Below are positions 41,418 to 49,431 of a DNA stretch of 64,000 nt, piece after piece (positions within the stretch are counted from its first letter, which is position 1; every line of letters begins with the position of its first letter). The stretch comes from Gaetbulibacter_A sp043876815 (GTDB lineage: Bacteria; Bacteroidota; Bacteroidia; Flavobacteriales; Flavobacteriaceae): NCBI RefSeq assembly GCF_043876815.1, contig NZ_JBAWKA010000002.1, positions 558,001 to 622,000 on the forward strand. Direction: 5' to 3'. The notes under the pieces were generated by a model, which did no database searches, had not been told where the DNA came from, and was given only the letters and a program-made list of their open reading frames with translations. The position numbers and the translations under genes are program-made.

Positions 41418-42137
41418 CTATTTCTTATACAGCGGTATGCGATAGGAGATCATGTAGCTATAGCCAACTCCAATTCCAGAACTATCATTGGTCTTATTAA
41501 ATCCAGGGATATAGATATTCCTAAAATTATCAGGTTCGGTTTGGCTAGCCATCAACTTCAATTGAACGTTCACTCCGAAATAAAGATTATTGAATATTTC
41601 CGCTTTGATACCTAATATCAGTTCAGCCCAAGCTGCTGTAAGACCACTGTAGGTTTTACTTTCAGTACTGGAAAATTGTGGAGCCCAATATTGATTAGTG
41701 GCATAAATGGTATACGCATTACGTACCTGACTAAAACTACTTACACCCACACGAAATCCGGCATAGATCATATTATCCATGTCCAGCCAGTTTTGATACA
41801 TATTGTAATCAATTCCGGCTTTTAAATAACTTCCTTTACTCGTTACATCAAGATAATCGGTTAAGGTTCTTTTATCGGTATACCCAATTTCACCAGCTAT
41901 ATAAAGACTTTTTTTAATGCGATAATCTGCAACGAGCTCAAACCCGCTGAAATCATCGTCATAGAATGATCGGATAGGTTTACTGATATCCGCCCCAATA
42001 CGTAAACCGTATTTTTGTTTAATCACTAAAGTATCCTTTTCCGGTTCAGGGATGCTATCATTTTGCGCCTGAATTCCAACACAAAATAAAAGCATTAAGA
42101 TACTAATGTAGTAAGTTAAAATGCGTCTCTGTTTCAT
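41418..42137 (-). CDS. DUF6048 outer-membrane-like protein
   Basis: A 239-residue protein with a signal peptide (about 1-24, ending VGIQAQ). The following beta-rich sequence (LRIGADISKPIRSFYD, YLKAGIDYNMYQNW, YAGFRVGVSS and YSYMISYRIPLYKK at the end) looks like a small outer-membrane barrel. It matches DUF6048. Its start codon overlaps the 3' end of the upstream DUF6452 gene by 35 bases. In related genomes the two genes sit together downstream of rlmD. Confidence 0.88.
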   Translation of the reverse strand: MKQRRILTYYISILMLLFCVGIQAQNDSIPEPEKDTLVIKQKYGLRIGADISKPIRSFYDDDFSGFELVADYRIKKSLYIAGEIGYTDKRTLTDYLDVTSKGSYLKAGIDYNMYQNWLDMDNMIYAGFRVGVSSFSQVRNAYTIYATNQYWAPQFSSTESKTYSGLTAAWAELILGIKAEIFNNLYFGVNVQLKLMASQTEPDNFRNIYIPGFNKTNDSSGIGVGYSYMISYRIPLYKK

Positions 42138-42657
42138 TTTCTACAGATTGGTTTGGGTTTAAAGGTGCAATGGATTGGATCCAACGGTCAGGATCGGATT
42201 GATCGACTTGAACCGAAACATTTTCAAAAATATATTTATAACCACAGGCACGCGATACGAAAACGGCTTTGGTTGTGTAATTTATGGTGATAAGATCATA
42301 ATTTCCATCAATAAAATCATCATCAGGATTTTCGGGTGTCCCGTTATCGTTAACAAATGAATCTTTAATTAATTGATACTGTGTTCTATTGGTGTTAGTG
42401 TCCAATGGTAATAAAAGTTTGTTGGACGACACATTAAAATAATCAGGTAAAGCGACGTCTTGACCAATACCAACAACGGTCAAACCAAAAATATTTTTAT
42501 TATTTTCCGGAGTCTCAGCATCAAAAGCTTCAAGCACCAAACTGGGCGTAGTCGGGGTGCTAGCCGGACAAATATCATCGGGTTCGCAACTCAGGGAACT
42601 CGCTATCATCAGTCCAGTGATCAAGCACCAAAGTATGCCAATAGTTGTTTTATTCAT
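42103..42657 (-). CDS. DUF6452 lipoprotein-like protein
   Basis: A 184-residue protein with a signal sequence and lipobox-like Ser-Cys (LMIASSLSCEPDD, Cys24). It matches DUF6452, with PTTPSLVLEAFDAET, LPLDTNTNRTQYQL and YDLITINYTTKAVFVSRACG. The usual neighbour is DUF6048, whose start lies 35 bases inside this gene. The pair may work together at the outer membrane; this is inference. It follows rlmD by 67 bases on the same strand. Confidence 0.88.
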   Translation of the reverse strand: MNKTTIGILWCLITGLMIASSLSCEPDDICPASTPTTPSLVLEAFDAETPENNKNIFGLTVVGIGQDVALPDYFNVSSNKLLLPLDTNTNRTQYQLIKDSFVNDNGTPENPDDDFIDGNYDLITINYTTKAVFVSRACGYKYIFENVSVQVDQSDPDRWIQSIAPLNPNQSVENETETHFNLLH

Positions 42658-42724
42658 AATAAGGTTCCATATCGATTTGGATGTTCAAAAGAACAATTTT
42701 TTTAGCAATTTTCTGCTTTTGTCA

Positions 42725-44137
42725 TTAACGATGTTCCAAAAGTACAACATTTTCCACATGAAATGTTTGAGGGAACATATCCACGGCTTGTGTTTTTACC
42801 ACTTTATAATCAGCATCCATTAAGGCCAGATCCCGGGCCTGGGTAGCACTGTTACAGCTCACGTAAACCACCTTTTTTGGGGCAATGTTTAAAATTTGTT
42901 GTACGACATCCTTATGCATACCATCTCTTGGTGGATCTGTAATGATCACATCCGGGACACCATGAGCGGCAATAAATTGAGCATTAAATACATTTTTCAT
43001 ATCGCCAACAAAAAATTCAACGTTATTAATGCCATTTAATTGTGCATTTTCTTTTGCGGCTTTAATGGCATCAGGAACCGCTTCAACACCAACCACTTTT
43101 TTTGCTTTTTTTGCTACAAATTGAGCAATGGTACCTGTTCCGGTATAGAGGTCATAAACTAGCTCGGTACTCGAAAGATCGGCGAAATCTCGAGCTATTT
43201 TATATAATTCGTAAGCTTGATCTGAATTGGTCTGGTAAAAGGACTTTGCGTTTATTTTAAAGCGGAGGCCTTCCATTTCTTCAAAAATATGATCATCACC
43301 CTTATAGCACACAACTTCCTGGTCATAGATCGTGTCATTACCTTTACTGTTGATAACATATAACAATGAGCTCACTTCCGGGAAAGTTTCAGCAATAAAA
43401 TCTAAAAGTAGTTCTCGTTTTTCCTTGTCCTCTTTAAAAAACTGGATCAATACCATAAGATCTCCGGTTGTGGAAGTTCGAATCATCATCGTACGCAAAA
43501 ATCCACTTTGTTCTCTGGTGTTAAAAAACTCCAGATCGTTTGATTCAGCAAACGCTTTAACCTGATTTCGAATGGCATCCGACGGATCGGCCTGCAGGTG
43601 GCAATGGTTCAGGTCGAGAATCTTGTCCCACATTCCGGGAATATGAAAGCCCAAGGCATTTTTATCTTTTAAATCTTTTCCGGAATTGATTTCTTCCAGT
43701 GTAAGCCAGCGACTATCACTAAAAGAGAACTCCATTTTATTGCGGTAGAAGTACTCTTTTTTCGAACCTAGAATTGGTGTAACCTCAGGAAGTTCAATAT
43801 GACCAATGCGTTTTAAGTTATTAGTAACTTCCTTTTGTTTGTAATACAATTGGTGTTCATAGGCCATATTTTGCCATTTACAACCACCACAAGTTCCGAA
43901 ATGTTCACAAACAGGATCGGTACGTTTATCAGATAATTCATGAAATACGGTAGCCTTGCCTTCATAATAAGCTTTTCGCTTTTTAAAGGTCTGTACATCA
44001 ACAATATCGCCTGGCACGGCATTGGATATAAAAACAACCTTGCCATCCGGTGCTTTGGCTATGGTTTTACCTTTTGCGGCCGCATCAGTAACTTCAAGTT
44101 GCTCAAAAATTTTACGATTAGATTTTCTTCTTGACAT
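42725..44137 (-). CDS. rlmD: 23S rRNA (uracil-C5)-methyltransferase RlmD-like
   Basis: A 470-residue protein. It has a TRAM-like domain (about 10-70), an iron-sulfur cluster with CEHFGTCGGCKWQNM (Cys at 77, 83, 86, with a later ligand), and the methyltransferase domain with LVYDLYTGTGTIAQF. The catalytic C-terminal region has DPPRDGMHK and VVYVSCNSATQARDLAL, where the Cys is the nucleophile. It modifies U1939 of 23S rRNA in the model species. A minus-strand TATTTTTG at 44142-44149 is too close to the ATG for a normal leader. It heads the rlmD-DUF6452-DUF6048 block. Confidence 0.95.
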   Translation of the reverse strand: MSRRKSNRKIFEQLEVTDAAAKGKTIAKAPDGKVVFISNAVPGDIVDVQTFKKRKAYYEGKATVFHELSDKRTDPVCEHFGTCGGCKWQNMAYEHQLYYKQKEVTNNLKRIGHIELPEVTPILGSKKEYFYRNKMEFSFSDSRWLTLEEINSGKDLKDKNALGFHIPGMWDKILDLNHCHLQADPSDAIRNQVKAFAESNDLEFFNTREQSGFLRTMMIRTSTTGDLMVLIQFFKEDKEKRELLLDFIAETFPEVSSLLYVINSKGNDTIYDQEVVCYKGDDHIFEEMEGLRFKINAKSFYQTNSDQAYELYKIARDFADLSSTELVYDLYTGTGTIAQFVAKKAKKVVGVEAVPDAIKAAKENAQLNGINNVEFFVGDMKNVFNAQFIAAHGVPDVIITDPPRDGMHKDVVQQILNIAPKKVVYVSCNSATQARDLALMDADYKVVKTQAVDMFPQTFHVENVVLLEHR

Positions 44138-44276
44138 GCTGCAAAAATAAACAAAGCCATTTCTATTTGTGTCATAACCTAACTATTTTTTAAGAGGATG
44201 TATTTTCTGCCGAAAGGCAAGATCAAAAATGTTTTTTAAGGCGTGAAAATTTAGTAACTTGCAGGCCTATCCAGGG

Positions 44277-44357
44277 ATGATTTCTCTCCCACGCTGCTTT
44301 TTCGGTGACTTCGAAAGAATAAAGGTACAGAAGGAATGGTTATTTTATAAAATTTAA
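44277..44357 (+). CDS. Candidate 26-aa leader ORF upstream of rocD
   Basis: ATG at 44277, stop TAA at 44355-44357. The sequence reads MISLPRCFFGDF followed by ERIKVQKEWLFYKI. It ends 11 bases before the rocD ATG and lies in a 231-base intergenic region with several small hairpins: TGCC-GAAA-GGCA at 44208-44219, and TTTCG / CGAAA at 44300-44316. It contains two Arg codons. There is no proof that it is translated; a short upstream ORF also exists at 44198 (MYFLPKGKIKNVF). Confidence 0.25.
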   Translation: MISLPRCFFGDFERIKVQKEWLFYKI

Positions 44358-44368
44358 ACACTCTTAAA

Positions 44369-45649
44369 ATGGCTATTTTAGACCAATTAACTTCGCAACA
44401 AGCGATAGATTTAGAAAACAAATACGGTGCACACAATTACCACCCATTACCTGTGGTATTAAGTAAGGGCGATGGTGTGTTTGTCTGGGATGTAGAAGGT
44501 AAAAAATATTATGATTTTTTATCGGCTTATTCTGCGGTAAACCAAGGACATTGTAACCCGAAGATCGTAAACGCAATGACCCAGCAAGCACAAACTTTAA
44601 CGCTAACTTCACGGGCATTTTACAATGATATGTTAGGGAAATACGAAAAGTTTGCTACAGAATTTTTCGGATTCGATAAGTTATTACCCATGAACACAGG
44701 TGCTGAAGCCGTAGAAACAGCTCTTAAAATTTGTAGAAAATGGGCCTATGAGGTAAAGAATATTGATGAAAATGACGCTGAAATCATTGTTTGTGAAAAC
44801 AATTTCCATGGAAGAACGACGACCATTATTTCATTCAGTAACGATCCGGTGGCCAGAAAACATTTCGGACCCTACACTAAAGGATTTATAAAAATTGAAT
44901 ACGATAATTTACAGGCGCTGGAAACAGCTTTAAAAAGTAATAAAAATATTGCAGGATTTTTAGTAGAACCTATTCAAGGAGAGGCCGGTGTTTATGTGCC
45001 CAGTGATGATTATTTAACTAAGGCCAAGGCGCTTTGCGAGGCGCATAATGTATTGTTCATCGCTGATGAAGTTCAAACCGGAATTGCCAGAACAGGTCGC
45101 TTATTGGCTACCTGTGGTAATTGCTCCTGTGAAGACAAGAATTGTTCCAGAACACCGGAGGTTAAGCCCGATGTTCTTATCCTAGGAAAAGCCCTAAGTG
45201 GTGGTGTTTATCCGGTGTCGGCCGTTTTAGCAAATGATGATATCATGCGGGTGATACGCCCTGGAAATCATGGTAGTACGTTTGGTGGAAATCCGGTAGC
45301 CGCGGCTGTTGCCATAGCTGCATTAGAAGTTGTTCGCGATGAAAACCTGGCAGAGAATGCTTTTGTTTTAGGTGAATTATTTCGTAGTGAACTAAATAAA
45401 TATATAGAGACTAGTAGCATAGTAGAACTGGTTCGCGGTAAGGGATTGCTTAATGCCATCGTGATAAATGACGCTGAAGACAGTGATACAGCATGGAACA
45501 TCTGCCTGGCACTGCGCGATAATGGCTTGTTGGCAAAACCAACCCATGGTAATATTATCAGGTTTGCGCCGCCTTTAGTCATGACTAAAGAACAGTTATT
45601 GGACTGTGTTTCTATTATTACGAAAACACTGAAAGACTTCGAAAAATAA
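44369..45649 (+). CDS. rocD: Ornithine aminotransferase (ornithine-oxo-acid transaminase)
   Basis: A 426-residue PLP enzyme converting ornithine and 2-oxoglutarate to glutamate semialdehyde and glutamate in arginine/proline metabolism. Signatures are YGAHNYHPLPVVLSKGDGVF, SAYSAVNQGHCNP, MNTGAEAVETALK, FIADEVQTGIARTG and the PLP-lysine ILGKALSGG. An extra segment with four Cys (249, 252, 254, 259: CxxCxCx4C) stands between the metal-free barrel parts. It is followed by a strong terminator. The upstream region may carry a leader (44138-44368). Confidence 0.96.
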   Translation: MAILDQLTSQQAIDLENKYGAHNYHPLPVVLSKGDGVFVWDVEGKKYYDFLSAYSAVNQGHCNPKIVNAMTQQAQTLTLTSRAFYNDMLGKYEKFATEFFGFDKLLPMNTGAEAVETALKICRKWAYEVKNIDENDAEIIVCENNFHGRTTTIISFSNDPVARKHFGPYTKGFIKIEYDNLQALETALKSNKNIAGFLVEPIQGEAGVYVPSDDYLTKAKALCEAHNVLFIADEVQTGIARTGRLLATCGNCSCEDKNCSRTPEVKPDVLILGKALSGGVYPVSAVLANDDIMRVIRPGNHGSTFGGNPVAAAVAIAALEVVRDENLAENAFVLGELFRSELNKYIETSSIVELVRGKGLLNAIVINDAEDSDTAWNICLALRDNGLLAKPTHGNIIRFAPPLVMTKEQLLDCVSIITKTLKDFEK

Positions 45650-45670
45650 TAATTCTAATTTCTTTTAAAT

Positions 45671-45699
45671 AAAAAAGCGACCAAATAGGTCGCTTTTTT
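45671..45699. terminator. Bidirectional intrinsic terminator after rocD
   Basis: A stem AAAAAAGCGACC / GGTCGCTTTTTT with an AAATA loop. It is shared by rocD and the convergent CCC-motif gene. Confidence 0.92.
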
Positions 45700-45721
45700 A
45701 TGATATGTAGAGGATCAAAAA

Positions 45722-46051
45722 TTATTGTCCCATCATTTCCTGAATACGCTCTTGCATAAGGTCCTGATCCTGCATGGTCTCCCAACCAAATGTGGTTATC
45801 ATCCAAAGTAATAAAATCAGATACAACGCACCTAGTATAATACCAATAATGGATAGAATTTTACCAATTTTTACATTTTGATATCCGGTGTATAAATCCG
45901 GGTTTTCTTTATACAATTTTGTGGCTTTGCTAGCAAGCACTAAGGCGACAATTCCTAAAATGAAACCAACACCATAAAAGCAACATCCTAAAATTGAAAT
46001 GATACCGAATACTAGAATAAGTGTGGAATTGGGTAATTTTTGTTGTTCCAT
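45722..46051 (-). CDS. CCC motif membrane protein
   Basis: A 109-residue protein with two to three hydrophobic segments and the C-C-rich motif SILGCCFYGVGFILGIVALVLA followed by LYKENPDLYTGYQNVKIGKILSIIG. It is a small membrane protein family of Bacteroidota with no known function, distantly similar to DUF4190-type proteins. It follows the DUF2752 gene by 9 bases on the same strand. Confidence 0.88.
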   Translation of the reverse strand: MEQQKLPNSTLILVFGIISILGCCFYGVGFILGIVALVLASKATKLYKENPDLYTGYQNVKIGKILSIIGIILGALYLILLLWMITTFGWETMQDQDLMQERIQEMMGQ

Positions 46052-46060
46052 GATTGACAG

Positions 46061-46360
46061 TTAGAAGTTAAAATGTTTAAAATAATAGCCGGTAATGATA
46101 ATTACCGCATTCAATATAGCCAAAAAATAAATAAGTTTCCCGACGTATTTAAAATTTCTGATCGCATTTATCCCAATAACAGCGATAAGTACGATTAAAG
46201 TAAAAATAGCAGGATACATGTGAAAGGCTGCAGAAAAATCTCCTTGAATAAGAAAAACCATAGAACGTTGCATACCGCAGCCGAAGCAATCTAAACCAAA
46301 TAATTTTTTAGACAGGCAGGGTAGCATGTATTGTTCGAAATTTTGAGCTATAAAATACAT
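46061..46360 (-). CDS. DUF2752 membrane protein
   Basis: A 99-residue protein of the DUF2752 family. It has the Cys pair CLSKKLFGLDCFGCGMQRS near the N-terminus, then FHMYPAIFTLIVLIAV and two further membrane segments. A start at 46327 is possible (MLPCLSKK), but I keep the longer one. Function unknown. The frequent neighbour, CCC-motif protein, is next to it here. Confidence 0.85.
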   Translation of the reverse strand: MYFIAQNFEQYMLPCLSKKLFGLDCFGCGMQRSMVFLIQGDFSAAFHMYPAIFTLIVLIAVIGINAIRNFKYVGKLIYFLAILNAVIIITGYYFKHFNF

Positions 46361-46476
46361 GGAAGCTAAATTACTAAATAGCCACCTATTATCATAATTA
46401 AAAGCGGGGTGCTTAATAACAACATTGACCGTAAAAGTCTTACTTCATTTAGTTCAGTAAGCTCGGTATTTCTATG

Positions 46477-46484
46477 TAAATTTG
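46477..46484 (+). promoter_or_regulatory. Candidate -7 element for small membrane protein/Smr genes
   Basis: TAAATTTG, an exact TAnnTTTG match, 20 bases before the ATG at 46505. No convincing -33 TTG. Confidence 0.45.
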
Positions 46485-46504
46485 TTTTTAGTTAAATTCT
46501 AAAA

Positions 46505-46705
46505 ATGAAGTATATAAATTATATCCTCCTGGTCGTTGGCGCAGCCACAGCGTTTTATTCGGATACCTTTACCGACTACAATCAAAAAACCACGGTTTTA
46601 GTGGTAGGAATGGTTTTGATGATGTTAGGAATCTACCGGATCTCTCGTGGTTTACGAAGTCGTTCCAATCAATCTGATGCGGAGGAAAACAGTCAAAATG
46701 AATAG
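46505..46705 (+). CDS. Small two-TM protein upstream of Smr gene
   Basis: 66 residues with two hydrophobic segments (about 5-20 and 29-46), followed by GIYRISRGLRSRSNQSDAEENSQNE. I do not recognise a named family, but it is placed 5 bases before the Smr gene in the same direction, and its charged tail follows the pattern of related flavobacterial proteins. Expressed from a TAAATTTG -7 element. Confidence 0.7.
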   Translation: MKYINYILLVVGAATAFYSDTFTDYNQKTTVLVVGMVLMMLGIYRISRGLRSRSNQSDAEENSQNE

Positions 46706-46710
46706 ATATT

Positions 46711-47271
46711 ATGGCTTTTAAGGTGAATGATTTTGTTTCGGTTTTGGATGATGATCTTTCAGGTACGGTAAAACGTATTCAAGGAGATGTGGTTTATATC
46801 GAAACAAATGACGGTTTTGAACTCAGTTTTCACAGAAATGAACTTATTTTAATGGAGGATAAATCAGGTTTTGGCAAATCGATTTTTTCCGAAAGGTCTT
46901 TTAAAGAAGTGGTTGCTGAAAAAGAAAAACCAAAGCGAAAACAGACACCACGTAAAAAACCAAAAGAACGTAATGAAGTTATCATGGAGGTAGATCTTCA
47001 CATACATCAGTTGGTGACTTCAACAAAAAACATGTCCAATTTCGACATGCTCACCCTACAGTTAGATACCGCCAAACGGAAATTGGAATATGCTATGGCT
47101 AATCGTATCCCGAAAGTCGTTTTTATTCACGGTGTAGGTGAAGGCGTATTAAAATTAGAATTAGAATATCTTTTTCGGCGTTATGATAACATCAAATACT
47201 ATGATGCGAATTATCAGAAGTATGGTTTAGGCGCTACAGAAATCTATATCTATCAGAACACTAAAAGTTAA
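46711..47271 (+). CDS. Smr-domain (MutS2-like) protein
   Basis: A 186-residue protein. The N-terminal part (about 1-60) is a KOW/DUF2027-like beta domain (DFVSVLDDDLSGTVKRI). A basic linker follows, then the C-terminal Smr domain with VDLHIHQL at about 94 and FIHGVGEGVLK at 141. Smr domains are nicking or RNA-cleaving endonucleases. Its 3' end overlaps the convergent TSP3 lipoprotein gene by 4 bases. Confidence 0.9.
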   Translation: MAFKVNDFVSVLDDDLSGTVKRIQGDVVYIETNDGFELSFHRNELILMEDKSGFGKSIFSERSFKEVVAEKEKPKRKQTPRKKPKERNEVIMEVDLHIHQLVTSTKNMSNFDMLTLQLDTAKRKLEYAMANRIPKVVFIHGVGEGVLKLELEYLFRRYDNIKYYDANYQKYGLGATEIYIYQNTKS

Positions 47272-48167
47272 TTAAAAGGCGGTGTTTCTTTTCTGGAGTT
47301 GGTTGTAATTCCATCATTTAGAATACCAAAATCCAAAAGTTCCTGAGACAAGAATGATAGGCTAATATCTCGTACTTGAGCACTAACGTTGTACGTTTGG
47401 TTAATAGTATGTTGTCTGTAAGCAGTAGCTGAAACCGTTGTGGCGACCTCGGGATTTAAATAATCAGCAATGCCCAAGGTTCCATTTGTGATATCGTTTT
47501 GAGGATTTTGGTCCTGAGATTGGTTTTCTTCATCTCTGGTAAGAACGCCATCACCATCATCATCCGGGTCTAAATAATCCGGAATACCATCGCCGTCGGT
47601 ATCCTGAGCATCATCTAAAATACCATCACCGTTAGGATCGGGGTTTTCATTTTTAGTAAGAACATTATCCCCGTCATCATCCATATCGATATAGTCTGGT
47701 AATCCATCCATATCAGTATCGTCATTCTCTAAATTACCATCACCATTTCGGTCTTCCAAAATCGCTGTGACATCATCTTGATCATCTTCCACTAACACAG
47801 CGCTGAAATCAACAGAACAAGTATCACTTTCATCCTGAATAATGTTGACATTTGGCGGTATATTAGTACAAAAAAGATTATTTGGTAATGTTGCATCACT
47901 ATAGGTTCGGTAATATATGGTCGCTGATTTTGTGGTTGTAGAGGTTCCGTCAGCACCAACAGCAATCAATTCGGCCTTTGTAAAACTGGTAATCAATAAA
48001 GAAAGTGATTCACTGGGTTCTGTTTTTGTTTTATACAATACGAGGTTGGATAAACTTTCACATGCCTGAAAGGTTTCGCCAAAGTTCAATTCTACGGTAA
48101 TCACATCCCCATCATCACAAGCAGGTAAGATAAGGAGTGGTAGTAAAAGGTATAAAAACTTTCGCAT
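47268..48167 (-). CDS. Lipoprotein with thrombospondin type 3 (calcium-binding) repeats
   Basis: A 299-residue protein with a lipobox (LLLPLLILPAC, Cys16). A central region (about 120-220) is rich in Asp-containing TSP3-like repeats: DRNGDGNLENDD, DTDGDGIPDYLDPDDDGDGV and similar. The last ~70 residues have no such repeats. TSP3 repeats bind Ca2+ and stiffen proteins outside the cell. The N-terminal part carries CESLSNLVLYKTKTEPSESL, unknown. It could be a surface lipoprotein or an adhesin stalk. No LPxTG or T9SS C-terminal signature is evident. Its -7 element is 48185-48192. Confidence 0.85.
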   Translation of the reverse strand: MRKFLYLLLPLLILPACDDGDVITVELNFGETFQACESLSNLVLYKTKTEPSESLSLLITSFTKAELIAVGADGTSTTTKSATIYYRTYSDATLPNNLFCTNIPPNVNIIQDESDTCSVDFSAVLVEDDQDDVTAILEDRNGDGNLENDDTDMDGLPDYIDMDDDGDNVLTKNENPDPNGDGILDDAQDTDGDGIPDYLDPDDDGDGVLTRDEENQSQDQNPQNDITNGTLGIADYLNPEVATTVSATAYRQHTINQTYNVSAQVRDISLSFLSQELLDFGILNDGITTNSRKETPPFN

Positions 48168-48184
48168 TGTGTTTGGGTTTTAGG

Positions 48185-48192
48185 CAAAAATA
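48185..48192 (-). promoter_or_regulatory. Candidate -7 element for the TSP3 lipoprotein
   Basis: TATTTTTG on the minus strand, 17 bases before the ATG at 48167. It lies within the 100-base region shared with the divergent cysteine desulfurase promoter. Confidence 0.4.
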
Positions 48193-48220
48193 GTAGAATT
48201 GTTAATTATAACGTAGCTTA

Positions 48221-48250
48221 TTGAGAATAATTTTATTTCAAGTACTTTTG
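48221..48250 (+). promoter_or_regulatory. Promoter of cysteine desulfurase gene
   Basis: TTG (48221-48223), a 19-base spacer and TACTTTTG (48243-48250), matching both Flavobacterium elements (TTG / TAnnTTTG). The ATG follows 17 bases after the -7 element. Confidence 0.65.
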
Positions 48251-48267
48251 TACTTTATTACAGCAGG

Positions 48268-49422
48268 ATGAGACAGGTATATTTTGATAATGCGGCAACC
48301 ACCCAAATGCGAGATAAGGTTGTAGAGGCTATGACCGAGGTGTTGAAAAACAACTTTGGTAATCCGTCATCCACCCATAGTTTTGGACGTCATTCCAAAG
48401 CCCTGATCGAACAATCCCGAAAAACGGTAGCCAAATGTTTGAATTGTTCTGCTAGTGAAATTATTTTCACTTCCGGTGGTACAGAAGCTGATAATTTAGT
48501 GCTTCGAAGCGCTGTTCGCGATCTAGGTGTAAAACATATTATTAGTTCCAAAATAGAGCATCACGCCGTGTTGCATACCTTAGACCAACTCGCGGAGGAA
48601 TACGACCTTACAATTAGTTATGTGAATTTGGACCCTCATGGTGATATTGATTATTTACATCTGGAAACCCTTTTACAAACAGACAAACCAACACTTGTGA
48701 GTTTGATGCATGTGAACAATGAAATTGGAACTATTTTGGACCTTAAAAAAGTGGCTGAACTTTGTAAAACATTTAGCGCTTTTTTACATTCTGATGCTGT
48801 TCAATCTATCGGTCATTATCCTTTGGACTTACAAGAAACGCCAGTTGATTTCTTAGCTGCTTCAGCACATAAATTTCATGGTCCTAAAGGTGTTGGGTTT
48901 GCTTTCGTTCGAAAAAACACCGGTTTAAAACCTTTGATCTTTGGGGGTGAGCAGGAGCGTGGGTTACGTGCCGGAACCGAATGTACGCATAACATTGTTG
49001 GCTTAGCCAGTGCTTTGGAGCTATCCAGTAATAATTTTGAAACGGAATATCAAAGTGTAAAAGAATTGAAGGCCTATTTTATCCGATCTTTAAAAGATGC
49101 GCTTCCTGAAGTTAAATTTAACGGCTATTCCGGTGATCTTGAAAAAAGCACCTATACTCTGGTTAATGTGTGTTTACCGGTTAGCGCTCAAAAAGGAGGA
49201 ATGCTTCTATTTCAATTGGATTTGAAAGGTATTGCTTGTTCCAAGGGGAGTGCCTGTCAGAGTGGAAGTAATCAAAACTCACATGTGCTTAATGAAATAT
49301 TGAATGATGCAGAACTTCAAAAACCCTCAGTTCGTTTTTCGTTCAGTATATTTAATTCGAAAGCTGAAGTAGATTATGTTGTTTCTGTTCTTAAGGAAAA
49401 TATTTTGAGTCAGGTGTCTTGA
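48268..49422 (+). CDS. Cysteine desulfurase family protein (NifS/IscS-like)
   Basis: A 384-residue PLP enzyme that takes sulfur from cysteine. It starts MRQVYFDNAATTQMRDKV; the PLP-binding Lys202 is in ASAHKFHGPKG and the catalytic Cys330 in CSKGSACQSG. This short active loop with Cys324 and Cys330 is a class I-like IscS form. It probably serves iron-sulfur or thionucleotide synthesis, but no isc or suf genes are adjacent. Its 3' end is 9 bases from the convergent TonB receptor. Confidence 0.95.
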   Translation: MRQVYFDNAATTQMRDKVVEAMTEVLKNNFGNPSSTHSFGRHSKALIEQSRKTVAKCLNCSASEIIFTSGGTEADNLVLRSAVRDLGVKHIISSKIEHHAVLHTLDQLAEEYDLTISYVNLDPHGDIDYLHLETLLQTDKPTLVSLMHVNNEIGTILDLKKVAELCKTFSAFLHSDAVQSIGHYPLDLQETPVDFLAASAHKFHGPKGVGFAFVRKNTGLKPLIFGGEQERGLRAGTECTHNIVGLASALELSSNNFETEYQSVKELKAYFIRSLKDALPEVKFNGYSGDLEKSTYTLVNVCLPVSAQKGGMLLFQLDLKGIACSKGSACQSGSNQNSHVLNEILNDAELQKPSVRFSFSIFNSKAEVDYVVSVLKENILSQVS

Positions 49423-49431
49423 TCTTGCCTA

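Noticed and set aside
44142..44149. -7 element for rlmD (TATTTTTG on minus)
   Set aside because: Only 4 bases before the ATG, so the transcript would start at or in the start codon; probably chance in AT-rich DNA.
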